DNA of 64,000 nucleotides from Tricholomella constricta. Lineage: Eukaryota > Basidiomycota > Agaricomycetes > Agaricales > Lyophyllaceae. A program made the position numbers and the translations under genes. The DNA lies in contig JAACJP010000006.1 in the NCBI GenBank assembly GCA_013368375.1, positions 248,001 through 312,000 on the forward strand, in the 5' to 3' direction. The notes under the pieces were generated by a model. The model saw only the letters and a list, made by a program, of their open reading frames with translations, did not search any database and was not told the DNA's origin. Below are positions 11,308 to 24,100 of this stretch, one piece after another (position 1 is the first letter of the stretch; each line of letters begins with the position of its first letter).

Positions 11308-13292
11308 ATGGCTGCTCCATCCACCAACGCGAACCCACCAACTGCGATCCTTCACAGGACTCCCTGGGCTCCCCCTGTCGCCAAGAACGCAAACGGCATA
11401 TACATTGATCTTGAAGATGGGCGGAGGGTCATCGATGCCGTTGGAGGAGCCGCTGTGGTCTGCATTGGCAACAGCCACCCTAAGGTAATGCAGGCGATTA
11501 AGGATCAGGTCGACAAAGTATCATGTATGTGCCGGTTCTCGCATGTTCGATCGCTCAGTCATAACAGTCATGTTCGACTAGACGTTTACAACATGCAATT
11601 GTCAAATCAGCCTGCGGAAGAATTGGCGAAAAACCTGATTGCGAACAGCAACGGAGCCTTTGATCTGTGCGGATTCACCTCTGGAGGTAGGCATCGCGGA
11701 ATCACGCCGTCTCGACGGTCACTCATCTGATCTCTGATTAGGCACCGAGGCTATGGAAAGTGTTTTGAAGCTGGCTATACAAGTACGCGTTCTTGATCTG
11801 TGATCTGATTCTGCAACTTGACGACGAAAATCAAGTACTACGCCGAAGTCGGACAGCCAAAGCGCATCAACTTCATCGCACGTCAATTGTCATACCATGG
11901 AAACTCTCTAGCGACCCTCTCTCTTGCATACCATCCGACTCGACGTAGCCTTTACGTGGAGCATCTAGATAGCAAGCACTTCCACCATGTTTCGCCGGCC
12001 TATGCGAAACGTTTTCAGAAATCTGACGAGACAGAAGAGCAATACGTCGAACGCCTGAGGCAGGAGCTAGAAGATAAATTCATTGCTTTGGGTCCTGATA
12101 CAGTCATCGGATGTAAGGCATCTTTCTGTATCAATATAGCTTGCTCAATTTCGCAACTCTAGTCGTCGCCGAGACTGTCGTAGGCGCTACAACCGGCGTT
12201 TTAGCTGCCCCCAAGGGATACTTCAAAGGTAAACCCCCTTGCAATCGAATAGCTCTGCTACAGGCTCATCTCAGACTCTCAAAGCCATGAAATCGGTTTG
12301 TGATAAATACGGCGCGCTGTTCATTCTCGACGAGGCTAGTCCTTTCATCAACGCCTATACTAAAACTCACATGTCATTTCTAACCCAGATCATGTGCGGA
12401 ATGGGCCGTAAGCAAAATGCACTTCTGTGTCATTACCAAATAACCGAATTTGTGTATAGGCATGGGGTCATTACATGCTTGGGAGACACTTGGAGATGGT
12501 GCAGCAGTACGTTTTCCGACGCCTCATTGTAACTGATTTTGAAGTTCTCGTCATAGCCTGATATTCAAGCCGTCGCGAAGGGCCTCGGAGGAGGGTAAGC
12601 TTGAACCTATGGCCTTTAATTCACAGAAACTGATATGATGCAGCTATGCTACCATCGGCGCCATCCTCTTGTCAAAGAAGGTCGCAGACGGCATTCGAGA
12701 CGGTTCTGGGTTCTGGAAACATGGACACACTTATCAGGTACGTGAAACTTGATGGGTTGCAGCCTAGGAAGGTCTTGACAATAGCGCTGTTGCCTTTCTA
12801 GGGCCAGCCTATCGCATGTGCAGCAGCCCTTGCTGTTCAGAAGGTGATTGAGTCAGAAAATCTTCTGGAAAACATCCGCGTTCAGGGAGCATACTTGGGT
12901 GAGACGATTCGGTGTGAATTTTCAATACTTTCATCTGATGATAATTTCCAGAATCCCTTTTACAGAAGGGTCTTCAAGGGCCTAATGCTTTTGCAGCTCC
13001 TTACACGTTCGATATTCGTGGAGCTGGCGGTTTCTGGGGTGTCGAATTTGACTTCACAGAAGCCCCTAGCCTCGATTTCAAAGGCAATCCGTTCGCAATG
13101 CGCGTTCAGGCTCGTGCACTTGAACACGATGTCATCGTTATGGGAATGACGGGCGGGGCTAATTTGGAAGGAACAAAAGGCGACCACATAATCCTGGCAC
13201 CCGCGTACAATGTAAGAAAAGAGGAGGTCGAGAAGATTGCGGCCGTCTTTGTACAGAGCGTTGAGGAGATTCTGAGAGAGTCAGCATTGTAG
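11308..13292 (+). CDS. Class-III PLP-dependent aminotransferase
   Basis: About ten exons give roughly 460 residues. Visible segments in order: YIDLEDGRRVIDAVGGAAV; VYNMQLSNQPAEELAKNLI; CGFTSGGTEAMESVLKLA (phosphate-binding SGG-T/SEA region); INFIARQLSYHGNSLATLS (aromatic Y plus HG stacking motif); FVAETVVGATTGVLAAPKGYFK; GALFILDE-IMCGMGR (Asp contacting the pyridine nitrogen); DIQAVAKGLGGGYATIGAIL (Schiff-base lysine at about 12578); HGHTYQGQPIACAAALAV; and the C-terminal GGANLEGTKGDHIILAPAYNV. This is the omega-amino-acid transaminase family; the amino donor cannot be assigned. The LDE/IMCGMGR junction requires a GC-AG intron (12335-12388), see findings. Head-to-head with SNM1. Confidence 0.88.
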
Positions 13293-13395
13293 AATGCCCG
13301 GCCAACTGTAATATAATCAATGTTGTAGAATATCATTCGTGGGTGGTCCAAGTTGGGCTCTGTTGGGTTGTCGAGTCAATTGGCGCCACCGTGCT

Positions 13396-13402
13396 TATAT
13401 AA
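13396..13402 (+). promoter_or_regulatory. TATA-like box upstream of UFD4
   Basis: The sequence TATATAA lies about 110 bp upstream of the UFD4 start codon, in the 219 bp spacer after the aminotransferase. The position suits a core promoter with a short 5' leader, but this is motif recognition only. Confidence 0.4.
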
Positions 13403-13511
13403 GACAAGATTGTCGGGCAAGTGTGTGTGCTTCCGCAACCTCACAGGCTCGACGTCTGTAACCTCTTTCAAAGCTCACAGTCCGGAATCGATGGCTTGGG
13501 GCATGTACTAA

Positions 13512-16500
13512 ATGGACTTACAACCTATCCATCATCCAGAAGCCACAAGCAGTGCCAGTGCATCGACCACCAACAGACTCCCCACCGAACAAGACCCATC
13601 CTCAGCTCTCTCTGCTGATTCCAAGACATTGCGCTCCAGTGCAAGAGTCAAGGCCGCAAAGCAGAAGTCCAAGACGAAAGCAAAGGCTAAGGACAAGGAG
13701 CGCGACTCGATTACTCAACTCCAATCTCCATCATCTTCGGCGGCACCGCTCCCTGACACCTCCGTGCCTCGTACCACTCGTGCTACAACTCTCAAATCCA
13801 AACGCTCCCGTGAAGGCCTCTCAGGAAAAGGAAAGGCGAAAGCAAACGATACACCTCAAGAAACCGTCTCACGTTCCAGCAAACGGTCAGTTGCCATCGA
13901 TTGCCACTTGGAGCTTGAGAACACTAATCAGGTAATCTGTCGCAGAAGCCGTCGAGGCACCTTGTCTGTTTCCACTCCCTCGAGCATCAACGAAGCAGCG
14001 TCAGACCTAAAGGGCAAGAAACGCGCCGCTCCTGAACCTGCCTCCGACGAAGAAAACACTGCAGCTTCCTCCTCCAAGCGCCCGAGAACATCCTACTCTC
14101 TCCGATCAAGCATCCAAGCCACAATGCCTCGCAAGGCGCGGTATGTCTTTATTCCAGATCCTCTCATTTCAGCACTAATGAAGCCTCGGTGTCTCAGACC
14201 CTCCACCAAGGAGAAGACGGGGCCTGTGAAGACCAAGGTTTCCATTGCGAGTTCCTCTCGGATCGAAGACGAAGATGTTGAGATGGTGGATGCAGCTTAC
14301 AAACATGAAGACTCTGAACCAGAAGGATGCTCCAACGAAAATGAAGAAGAGATGGGGGTTGGTGAAATCGGTGACGGTCATGATGACGACGACGAAGGGG
14401 ACGATGATGAAGGTGATGAGGGTGAGGGTGATGTAGCCATGCCCTCCAGTGATGGCCCTCCTATCCCAGGTGGTATGGACGCGGCGGCGGCGATGGCTAT
14501 CTTTGGGGATTATCGGCAGTTTGGTTCATACATGATGTCGCTGTCGTCCCGCCTCAAGACCATGTTGAACAACATCAAGTCTACCGCAGACCCGACTACC
14601 CGGCTTGTCACACTGCAGGAGCTCAGCGAACTGCTTAGTATCAGCACCGAGGATACTCTTGCTGGATCGTTCCAGGTTGAGCAATTTGTTCGGGAACTGG
14701 TCAAGATCTTGGGTGGCCGTGGTGCAGATGAGGACGAAGATGAAGACGGCGACGAAGACAATCCTGAACATGACGAAGATGCTGTCCTTGCTGCTGCGCT
14801 GGCTATGAGTGCTGGAAACACATACCAGGGCGATGACAACCTGGAAGCTCAGGTACTTGCCTGCCGCTGCTTGGCGAATCTCATGGAAGCGCTTCCCGGT
14901 GTTGCACACACTGTCGTGTACCATGGGGCAATTCCAGTTCTTTGCAGCAAGTTGATCGAGATCTCTTATATTGATCTTGCTGAGCAAACTCTGAGTGTGA
15001 GTTTATGGACTACCCAATCTAAGTGTTCTTTGACTGACACCATTTATCAGACATTGGAAAAGATCTCGGAAGAATTCCCAAGTTCAATTGTCCGCGAGGG
15101 TGGCCTTGCCGCTCTGCTCAACTATCTGGACTTCTTCTCCATTGCGGTTCAACGTACAGCTCTCCAGGCTGCTTCGAACTGTTGTCGAAATGTCGCACCG
15201 GAGCATTTCTCGATGATTAAAGGTGTTTGGCCGATAATCAGAAACTGCCTAACTTACTCCGACCAGAGGCTCGTCGAATTTGCTTGTCTTTGCGTCATCC
15301 GAGTTGTCGACTCCTATTATCGTGCATCTACCGAGAATCTCGAGGCGCTAGTCGACGCAGACCTCATTCGAGCTGTCAATCAACTTCTTCTCCCCGCAGG
15401 CGGCTCCCCGCTAATTGCGCCTAACACGTACACGTTACTCCTACGGTCATTAGCGACGTCAGCCCGGGCTAGCCCAAAGATCACCGTGGCGCTCTTAGAA
15501 GCTGACATTGTCGATACTTTGTACCAAATTCTTACTGGTGTTCTGCCTTCGGCTGTCGAGAACGGCGAGGAGCAGGGCAGTGCTACCAGTGGTCAGGGTT
15601 TGGGAGGCGGCCTTGCTGATATGACGATAATGGAGAACTTGGCCCATCGACCCAAAGACCAGGTTGAAGAAGCATTGAGCCTCGTCTCCGAGTTGATGCC
15701 TCCCTTACCCAAAGGTATGCTGTTTCTGTATGAATATTCTAGCATTCCCATCGCTCAAAATGTACAGATGGTGTGTTTGATCACAAGGGATATACCGAAA
15801 AGTCTTTGGCACGCATGGTGAAGTCTAAAGCGAAAGCAGATAGAGCTGCTGCACGGCAAGCCGCCCAAGCACCTCTTGTTGCAGCTGGCCTGCTCTCAGC
15901 CCCAGCGGGATCTGCAATAGTGGATGCGCCTTCTCCAGAAACTGTGCATACTGGAACCTCAGCGGCAGACGCAGCTGAAGACCCGAGCACAGCTCCACCA
16001 AAACCGGTGACCCTGGACCGAACAGAAATGTTACGCTCAAAGGCTGCTGTTGTTGACCGCTTTATGCAGCTCACGGTCCCTATTCTGATCGATGTCTATG
16101 CTGCAAGCGTGATCACGCCGGTCAGGGTTAAGACGCTGACTGGGTTGTTGAAAGCTGTCAGTTTCCTCGACGCAGACGGGTTGAAAAGAGTCTTGACAGT
16201 AAGCTTTCACTCAAGTTCGTCTTTTTCATCCTTTTCATCATCCTCCAGTTTGTACCTGTCGCGAGCTTTGCGTCATCCATCCTCTCTTCCAAGGATCATC
16301 CATCCCTCGTCATTGGTGCTCTCCAATTGGTAGATCTACTCTTGACGAAGGTCCCCCTGCTGTATAAGCCAACTTTCCGCAGGGAGGGTGTTTTCCACGA
16401 GATCGAAGCATTAGCAGTACGTCCTGTAACGTCAGCAAAGTCCAAGGAGAAAGAGAAGGACAAGGATAAGGAGATTTCGGAAGCTCCTTCGACCGAATCT

Positions 16501-19500
16501 GGAAGCGCGTCTCCTGCTCCTCCGATATCTGGAGCCTCCATTCCCGGATTTAAGAAATTGACGTCACTATCTCTGGAACCTGAGGATGCCATCACTCTAC
16601 GGGCGCGAGTAATTCAGTTCAAGTTCTTGTCCAGCGATACCGATAGTGAAGAAGGCAATGCCTTCGTCGCCCTTCGGTTGTTGGTTGAGCGGATATCGTC
16701 CCAGCAAGCAACGGAGAAAGAATTGTTTGACGCTCTGCGGGAGCTCGCCGAACATTTCGCGTCGCCGCATACCTCCGTTTCTAGCTTCGAACTACTGCAG
16801 AGCGGTGTTGTAGAAGGGCTACTTCAGTTTGCAACTGACCAAACCCGAACGCGTACGTGGTTTTTTGAATGTGATGCGCAATTTTACCTACTTGAGAACC
16901 CAGCCGATCTCAGGAGGCGTCAGGAACTGCTGTTGGAAGCATTCGGTGGTCGTCGAACAAAAGGCCCACTTGTTGCTCAATCACCATTCGCCACTCTCGT
17001 CAAGAAATTGCAGGAGAGCCTAACGCGGATGGAGTCCTTTGATGTCGTAACAGTGGCTCAAGGAGTTGACGGTTTGTTAATACCTTCGTGACAGATGTTG
17101 AAACTGCTTATCACGAGGGCTTAGATTCTAAGCGCAGCTCGCCTTCCTTGCTGGCACGTCAACTACGCCTCCGCCTAGTCGCGAGCGATGACCCAGAAGT
17201 ACCGAGGAACCTCCACAACATTGTAGTCTCCATTCATGCTATCGCAACTTTCCAAGCCCTGCACGATTATCTTCGACCTCGCGTCGCTGGACTTTTGAAC
17301 AGCGGGTCTCGTTTGCATGGAATGCTTGCTGCCTTGGCTGCTTCAGGCTTCAGTGGCTCGAACGTGCGGCCCGGTGCTAGCGAGCTTGCACAATCATCCA
17401 AGCCAACAGCAGCTATCCCTGCTGAAAATAGCTCAGCGGCTTCGGGATCAACAATCGGTCGACGCAGGAGCCAGCGACTAAGCGCCAAAAACGCCAGTAC
17501 GACGGGTGAAGGGACGAGTATTGATGTCGATTCGCCGACAGCGGCTTCAGAAACTTTGGAGAGCAGTGCACTGAGGTCCCAAACAGAAGCAGGTCCCTCC
17601 ACGGCAGAAGCAGCGCCGAGCGAAACTGTCGTTGATTCGGAGCTTCAGGCTGACTTCACGGATGACGAGGAAATTGACGCAGACGTCTTTGACGATGAAG
17701 AAGTCGACCCTGACCAATCTGTTTCAGAAAAAACAGTCATGCTTTCAGTGGCGGAAGGTAGGTCCTGTTTCGCTCTTCTTCCATCTTCTCTCTTCATAAC
17801 GACGGTTTAGATGGTTCGAAGGTGGAAGCACAAACGCCAGATGGAACTCGTGTCGCTACACCAAACTCCTCGGCAAAGGATGGTGTTTCAAACCCTACTC
17901 CTCGAACATCTTTGTCCACCAGAGCTTCGTATGCTGCGGCCCTCAAGGCTAAGCCTACCGACTGGCACCTTGAATTTTCCATGGATGACCACATACTGCC
18001 TTTGGATCTCACCATCTATGGCGCGATCCATCAGCATGAAATGCGCAAGAAAACAGGTGCATTACCGCCTAGTATGATTTGGCAAAGTGTCTACACAATA
18101 AAATTTAAGAAAGTTGCTGGACCTGCTCCATCAGCTGATTGTACGTTTACCTAATTCTCAAATCTGGCCTCAACTAAGGATCGTTTTACTCTAGCCCGGG
18201 GTGATGGCCTAGAGAGCAGCACGAAGAACCGCTCACCGAGCCCAAGCCTCTCGTCGCTCCCCGAGGATGCTCCTCATGCCAAGATATTGCGTTTACTTCG
18301 TGTGCTACATCAGTTGAACACAATGGAGGCGGAACGATCGGTCTTCTCTGGGGATAAGCGAAATTTGCCTGAATCTGCGTTTGTGAACAACAAGTTGACA
18401 GCAAAACTGACGCGTCAGCTGGAAGAGCCCATGATTGTGGCAAGGTGAGTTGCAGAACAATCCAGTAATTACCATCCCCCTGATGTATCCGGTTTAGTTC
18501 TTGTTTACCGGACTGGGCCTTGGACTTGCCTCAACACTTCCCGTTCATATTCCCATTCGCCACTCGCTACAACTTCCTTCAATCGACATCCTTTGGATAT
18601 GCCCGTCTTATTCTGAAATGGCAAAGCCAACAAAATCGTGCCCAGGACAGTTCTCGACGAGATGAAGGGATCGGTTTCCTTGGACGCCTCCAACGACAGA
18701 AAGTCAGAATCTCTCGAAAACACATCTTGGAATCAGCGGTAAAGGTCTTTGAGCTTTATGGATCATCGTCATCGATTCTCGAGGTCGAATACTTTGAAGA
18801 AGTCGGGACCGGGTTGGGCCCAACATTGGAGTTCTATTCCCTGGTCTCGAAAGAGTTTGCTCGGAAAGATCTCAAGATATGGAGAGACACCGATGCTTCA
18901 GGCTCCAGCCTTTTTGTGGGTCATCCCAATGGCTTGTACCCGGCACCTCTCAGCACTCAAGATGTTGCGAGCGATGGCGGACAGTAAGTGCAATGCATGT
19001 TTGATCTGACCATCGCCTGATCCTTTTCTCAGGAAACGCACGCATCTTTTGCGAGTGATTGGGCAATTCGTTGCTAAAGCAATGCTCGACTCTCGTATCA
19101 TCGACTTGACCTTCAACAAGGTGTTTCTCAAACTAGTTCTTGGCGAGGAAGTCCCCGTCACCATCGCCTCACTTAAAGTCAGTTCAGTATGGTGATCCTT
19201 GACGATGATTGTTGACCCCAGATCCTCCTCAGCTGGTCGACATTGACCTTGCGAAGTCTTTAGAGAAGATACGGGCAATCGTAGCTGCCAAAAATCTGTC
19301 CCAAAATGATAAGGTGCGTCGAAATACATTCATCAACAACTCGAGCTACAGGGGCTAACCGACGAAACAATAGCTTTCGCGAAAGGTAGCGATGGTAGAG
19401 TCGGTTTCCATAGAAGATCTTGCGCTTGACTTTACAGTTCCTGGCTATGATATCGAACTCAAGGTGGGCAGAACTTCGTTGGATCTTTGATTTATTTGAC

Positions 19501-20177
19501 GAATTTTGCATAGCCTGGTGGGAGGGATATCGCTGTGACATCCGAAAATGTGGACGAATACATTAAGGCAGTCTTAGATGCCGTCCTCGGCAAAGGCGCA
19601 GAAATTCAGGCTAAAGCTTTCAAAGAGGGCTTCTCCAAGGTCTTCCCGGTAACGGATCTGCAAGCGTTCTCTGCAGACGAGTTGGTCATGTTATTCGGAA
19701 ATTCCGACGAAGATTGGAGCATCGAAAGTAAGTATATCAACACTAGTATGATAACTGTCTAACGTGGGTTGGTAGCGCTTGTTGAGGCTCTGAAAGCCGA
19801 CCATGGGTTTAATGTTGAAAGCCGAGCAATACGTGATCTCGTGGAGGTTATCTCGGCTTACGACCCCCCTACTCGCCGCGCATTCTTGCAGTTCATCACT
19901 GGCAGTCCGAAATTGCCAATTGGCGGTAAGTATATCTTTTGGTGCGAGTTGGAAATCTTAGCATGTTCATCCGTATTCAGGTTTCCGCGGTTTGAATCCC
20001 CTGCTCACGGTTGTGCGCAAACCTCACGAGGCTCCTCTTATCGCGGACGACTATCTTCCCAGTGTGATGACATGCGTCAACTATCTGAAGCTGCCGGAGT
20101 ATAGTTCCAAGGCAGTCATGATGGAAAAGCTAAGGATTGCTATACAGGAAGGGGTTGGCAGCTTCCATTTATCATGA
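13512..20177 (+). CDS. UFD4: HECT E3 ubiquitin ligase UFD4 (TRIP12-like)
   Basis: The largest gene in the window, about 1,900 residues in many exons. N-terminus: Ser/Lys-rich disordered region with several basic stretches, then a strongly acidic run (about 14370-14440). Middle: armadillo-like helical repeats ([73 protein letters not shown]), typical of UFD4/TRIP12. C-terminal HECT domain: [76 protein letters not shown], and the catalytic-cysteine motif [17 protein letters not shown] near 20070, ending [11 protein letters not shown]4 builds ubiquitin chains on ubiquitin-fusion and N-degron substrates. The predicted catalytic Cys is present and the terminus is intact. Several introns are multiples of three without stops, so unspliced reading frames look deceptively long. 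Confidence 0.93.
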
Positions 20178-20257
20178 CCACCTACATACATCACTATCCA
20201 TTCAACCTTTATTGGACTTGTTCATTCTGTGCTTAAGATCTCGTTTGGTAGAATAAT

Positions 20258-20263
20258 AATAAA
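20258..20263 (+). terminator. Polyadenylation signal AATAAA after UFD4
   Basis: A canonical AATAAA hexamer sits about 80 bp after the UFD4 stop and 80 bp before the next start codon, so 3' processing of UFD4 and initiation of PHF5A must be fitted into a 165 bp spacer. Confidence 0.45.
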
Positions 20264-20342
20264 GTAGAACTGTTTTCGTCCAGCTGAGAAATTGCAAGGC
20301 TGACCAAGCAACTGTGTCGGCTGCTCCTGATCCACTACCGTC

Positions 20343-20931
20343 ATGTCGAAGCATCATCCTGGTCAGTACCATTCCTCAACAATCGTGTTTCGATGCTGAG
20401 CATTCTTTCTAGATTTAATTATGTGCAGGCGCCAACCAGGCATCGGTTCGTTAGCTTTTCAACGCTTCGACTACCCAACAACTCACTCTTCTAGCTATTG
20501 GTCGCCTCTGCGAGAAATGCGATGGAAAGTGGTGCGTTTTCAAGTTGCCGCTGCTCGTTTCATGCAATTAAACCAATTCCACAGCCCCGTTTGTGATTCC
20601 TACGTTAGGCCGGAAACACTGGTGCGCATTTGCGATGAATGTAACTTCGGCACTTATGGGGGTCGGTGTATCATTTGCGGCGCTCCCGGTGCGCCATACT
20701 CTTTCACTTACTGCTCAGACGGACTGAACATAGCTTTGCAGGAATCTCTGATGCCTACTACTGCGCCGAGTGTACACGCTTAGAGAAGGATCGCGATGGT
20801 TGCCCTAAAATTGTCAATCTGGGCGCTAGTAGAACTGACCTGTTCTATGAGCGGCGGCGCTTAGGTACCTCTTCATTCCAGCATTTCGTTGTCATGGCCT
20901 AAACTTCGTCCCAGGTTTCAAAAAAGGGTAA
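20343..20931 (+). CDS. PHF5A: PHF5A-like splicing factor (SF3b14b / Rds3)
   Basis: Six very small exons give 110 residues: [102 protein letters not shown]. The pattern of CxxC pairs forms the three zinc fingers of the knotted PHF5A fold, and both length and sequence are almost invariant across eukaryotes. PHF5A/Rds3 is a core subunit of SF3b in the U2 snRNP that recognises the branch point. It sits immediately downstream of UFD4 on the same strand, with a separate start codon. Convergent with the PB1/ZZ gene. Confidence 0.95.
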
Positions 20932-21122
20932 CAGTATTTACCCAACTTCCACGTATGTGGTGTATGTGTATATATTCAAAAATCTACGAAATTCCGGCCA
21001 GCTTGGTGCTGATGTGATAGTACAGGTCCACTGAGTACGCTAACGATACACGGGATAAGGGATGACTGGCGGGCTTTTATCTGGACTTTCGAGGTTAGCA
21101 AGAGTCCTGTCAACCTGTCAGC

Positions 21123-24100
21123 TTAGTCATTTCTGAACAGAGGAAAGGGCTTGACTTGAACGTATTCATGTCCACCTTCGATGGTGCGCATCAATGAATG
21201 GTTTCGCATCTAGGGCGAAGAACTCACCAGGGACTTGAAAACCAAAAATACGTGAGTGTCGTCATGGGTGTCAACTTCTTGACATGCATCGCACAGATCT
21301 CGAGCACAATAAGCGCACCGAAACCAGGCGCCAACGATGATAGTCATGCAACGATCGCAGACAGAAGATTGATGCTTGAGTTCCGTAAGATAGGCTGAAA
21401 GTCGTGAAAGTCAGTGAGCTACTCGTCTGTAGTTCAACTATAACGAACCTGTCGGGTCCATTGAATCCAAGATTGGACTCTGTGGACCCACGGGAATTCG
21501 ATATCTGTATAACTTTTGAGGACAAGTAATTACTTCGGAGTATTACAATCCTTACAGTATTGGCACCATTTGGAAAGAAGATTCGATTGGACGCTGAACT
21601 GGCCTTGGCAGTTTGAAGAAAACATGCATTGGGTCGTGTATGATGTATGAACGTCGTTCGCAATCTTCGCACTACAACGGTATTCAATGTCGCGAGATAT
21701 CATGAAATGGCATAGCAAGTACCAGGTTGTACGCTCTAGGTGACGAAGGGCAGTTTGCGCACTGGTATCGGATCCCAACGATTCCCTGGAAGCGATCATC
21801 TCATAAGTCGGCAATTGAGGTAAAATATGTTACAACGAACCCGATTACAGTCGCTGCAGAATAGGTGATGGTCATTCGGAGGTGTTTCCGGTCGCCTTGA
21901 CCCAGAACCAACAACGGTCCTTGCGTAAGACGATACGACAGAACTCGGCTTCGACCGTGGAATAGATAAGCCAACGCTGGCAGCATCCCGTCCAGTCCAC
22001 AGATGGATTGCCCTGCGACTAGCGCTTTCCAGCTATACTCGTGGAAGAGTTAGCTAACATACGGCTAAAAAGTATCGACTCACTTCTGTTGTTTCCAATG
22101 GGTAAGGTATCTGATTCAGAAACGTTGATCAGTTCATCATTCTGATGTGTCAAAAAACACTACACATACCTTGATGAGAATGTGTGAAGAAACATGCCCC
22201 CCGTCTGCTGAATCTAGATTGCCTGGAAGACCCGCCGACTCACAATTTGCGCAAATGTCGACAGAATCGCAAATCGCGCAATGGAATCGAGCACCAACAA
22301 TATCAAGCAAGCAACTATGCAGGTTTTGATAGCGAGGGTAAACGATCAAAATCAGTGACTTACTGTGCACACCTGACTCCTGGGTGCTTGAGGGCTATAG
22401 TGGGCAATTACTTCAAGTATACGGCTTTGGTACGGAAAGTCAGCTTACATTGCTCCTCATTAGGATCAGGCGGCGGACTAGCAAGGAAGTCCGAATCGCT
22501 GGAGGAACGGACACGTCTGTCTGGTACGTTGAGGAAGGCGTGCGAAGGGTGAAGCTCGTGAACTTGGCTAAATCTAGGTTGAGAATCGCTGTATGGTGAT
22601 CATACGAAGGGCTCACCTGTAACATGCCCGGCATAAGTTAATGTTTGCGCATGAAGCGCACTTGTAACGTTTTCGGAAGGTGATGGCCTGGCAAGTCGAA
22701 CACTGGGATATCTGAGCCTCGTCTTGTTCTGATAGCCTTGCGTCAGTTTCGTCAACGAGCGCAGGGCATGAGCTACCTACCGACATCTTCCCAACTGTTG
22801 TGCGACCAAACCTTTTCTTGATAAGCATGCCGAACCTGACCTTTCTTTGGTGCCGCTCTTCGCCATTGGGAAGCCGCCTGAGCATCTCCGACGGACGACG
22901 GAGAAGGCATGAGAGCAGATGAGCCAGATGCGAGGCCAGCTTCAATCGCGTGGTGGACGCCGGCAGACTCAATGCACCCAGAGCATAGCTCGTAGCCTCG
23001 CGGGGAGGGCACTCCAGGAACAGCGAGATTTGGACTAGAAGGAACAGAGGGAAGTGGTTTATAGCGGGAAGAAAGGGACTCCGAACTTCCAATATAAGTC
23101 TGTGACGACAAGGAAGTAACAGGCGAGGATGAAAGTGGATGGTGATAAAGTGATTGAGGTGGATATGTGTTAGTCGGAACAGTAAGTGCTCTCCCCTTCC
23201 CCTTCATCAAGGTTTTGTCCCCAGCAGGGTCTTTTTCTCCACAGGTCGAACACACATATCGAATGGCATCCAGCGTTGTTCCGCATGCAGAGCAATCCGT
23301 GAGGCTTTCTGGAGGAGGAACAGTGGGCGGGAGGAACTGAAGTAATTCTTTGTCGACAACGAAATGTGAATGGATGCTATGATTTGGTGATGTGATATCC
23401 CGTGATGGCACAGGATCGGAATTGTGGGTGTGGAAAGAGGGCACTGACAGAGACGGTTTCGATACACGGGCATCCTGAGATTGGATTTGCTGTGCGGCAA
23501 GCCAGTTAAGATGCATCGAGGTAGGCCGTGGTCTTTCTCCTCCAGAGACAGGCCTGGACGGCCCGCTAATACCGTCGTCGTAGCCAAAGTCGTTGGTTTG
23601 CGAGGCAGAAGATCCTGCAGATGTGTAGGTGTAATAATATCTCCCCCGAGGATCCCGTTCCAAAGCGAGATCGCCACCAAGTTCTTCCTCCGTTAGCGGA
23701 GCGAAGGAGACGTCATCTGATATCGACGGTTCAGGTAGCACTCCCAGCATGGAGCGTATCGTTCGCTCGTTTTGATCCTTCAACCATGCCGCACCGCGAT
23801 CGTTTCTTGCCAATGAGTCGTGGTTCACGCTAGAACGATCATCCCCAAGTTCCTCGTGGAGTTTAAGGCGTTCAAAGACTGCGGCTGGGTCTTCTGGAAA
23901 ACGCTGGCTTGTCGAGAGCTCGTATCTATCTGAAAAAGGGTCTGGAGTAGCTGTCTCGTTGATGGCGGCCGAATCCTGTGGCATGCCAGCCCAGGACGCG
24001 CCTGATGGGCGGGATATCATGGTAAATCGAGAGTTACCTGATCCTCCGAGCGACCCATTACCCTGGCTACTTAGTCGACTGCTTGCAGCGGTCCTCGAGG

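Noticed and set aside
11308..13292. Broken aminotransferase pseudogene (many frame changes)
   Set aside because: Every frame change coincides with a good intron border, and all active-site motifs are intact after splicing, so the gene looks functional.
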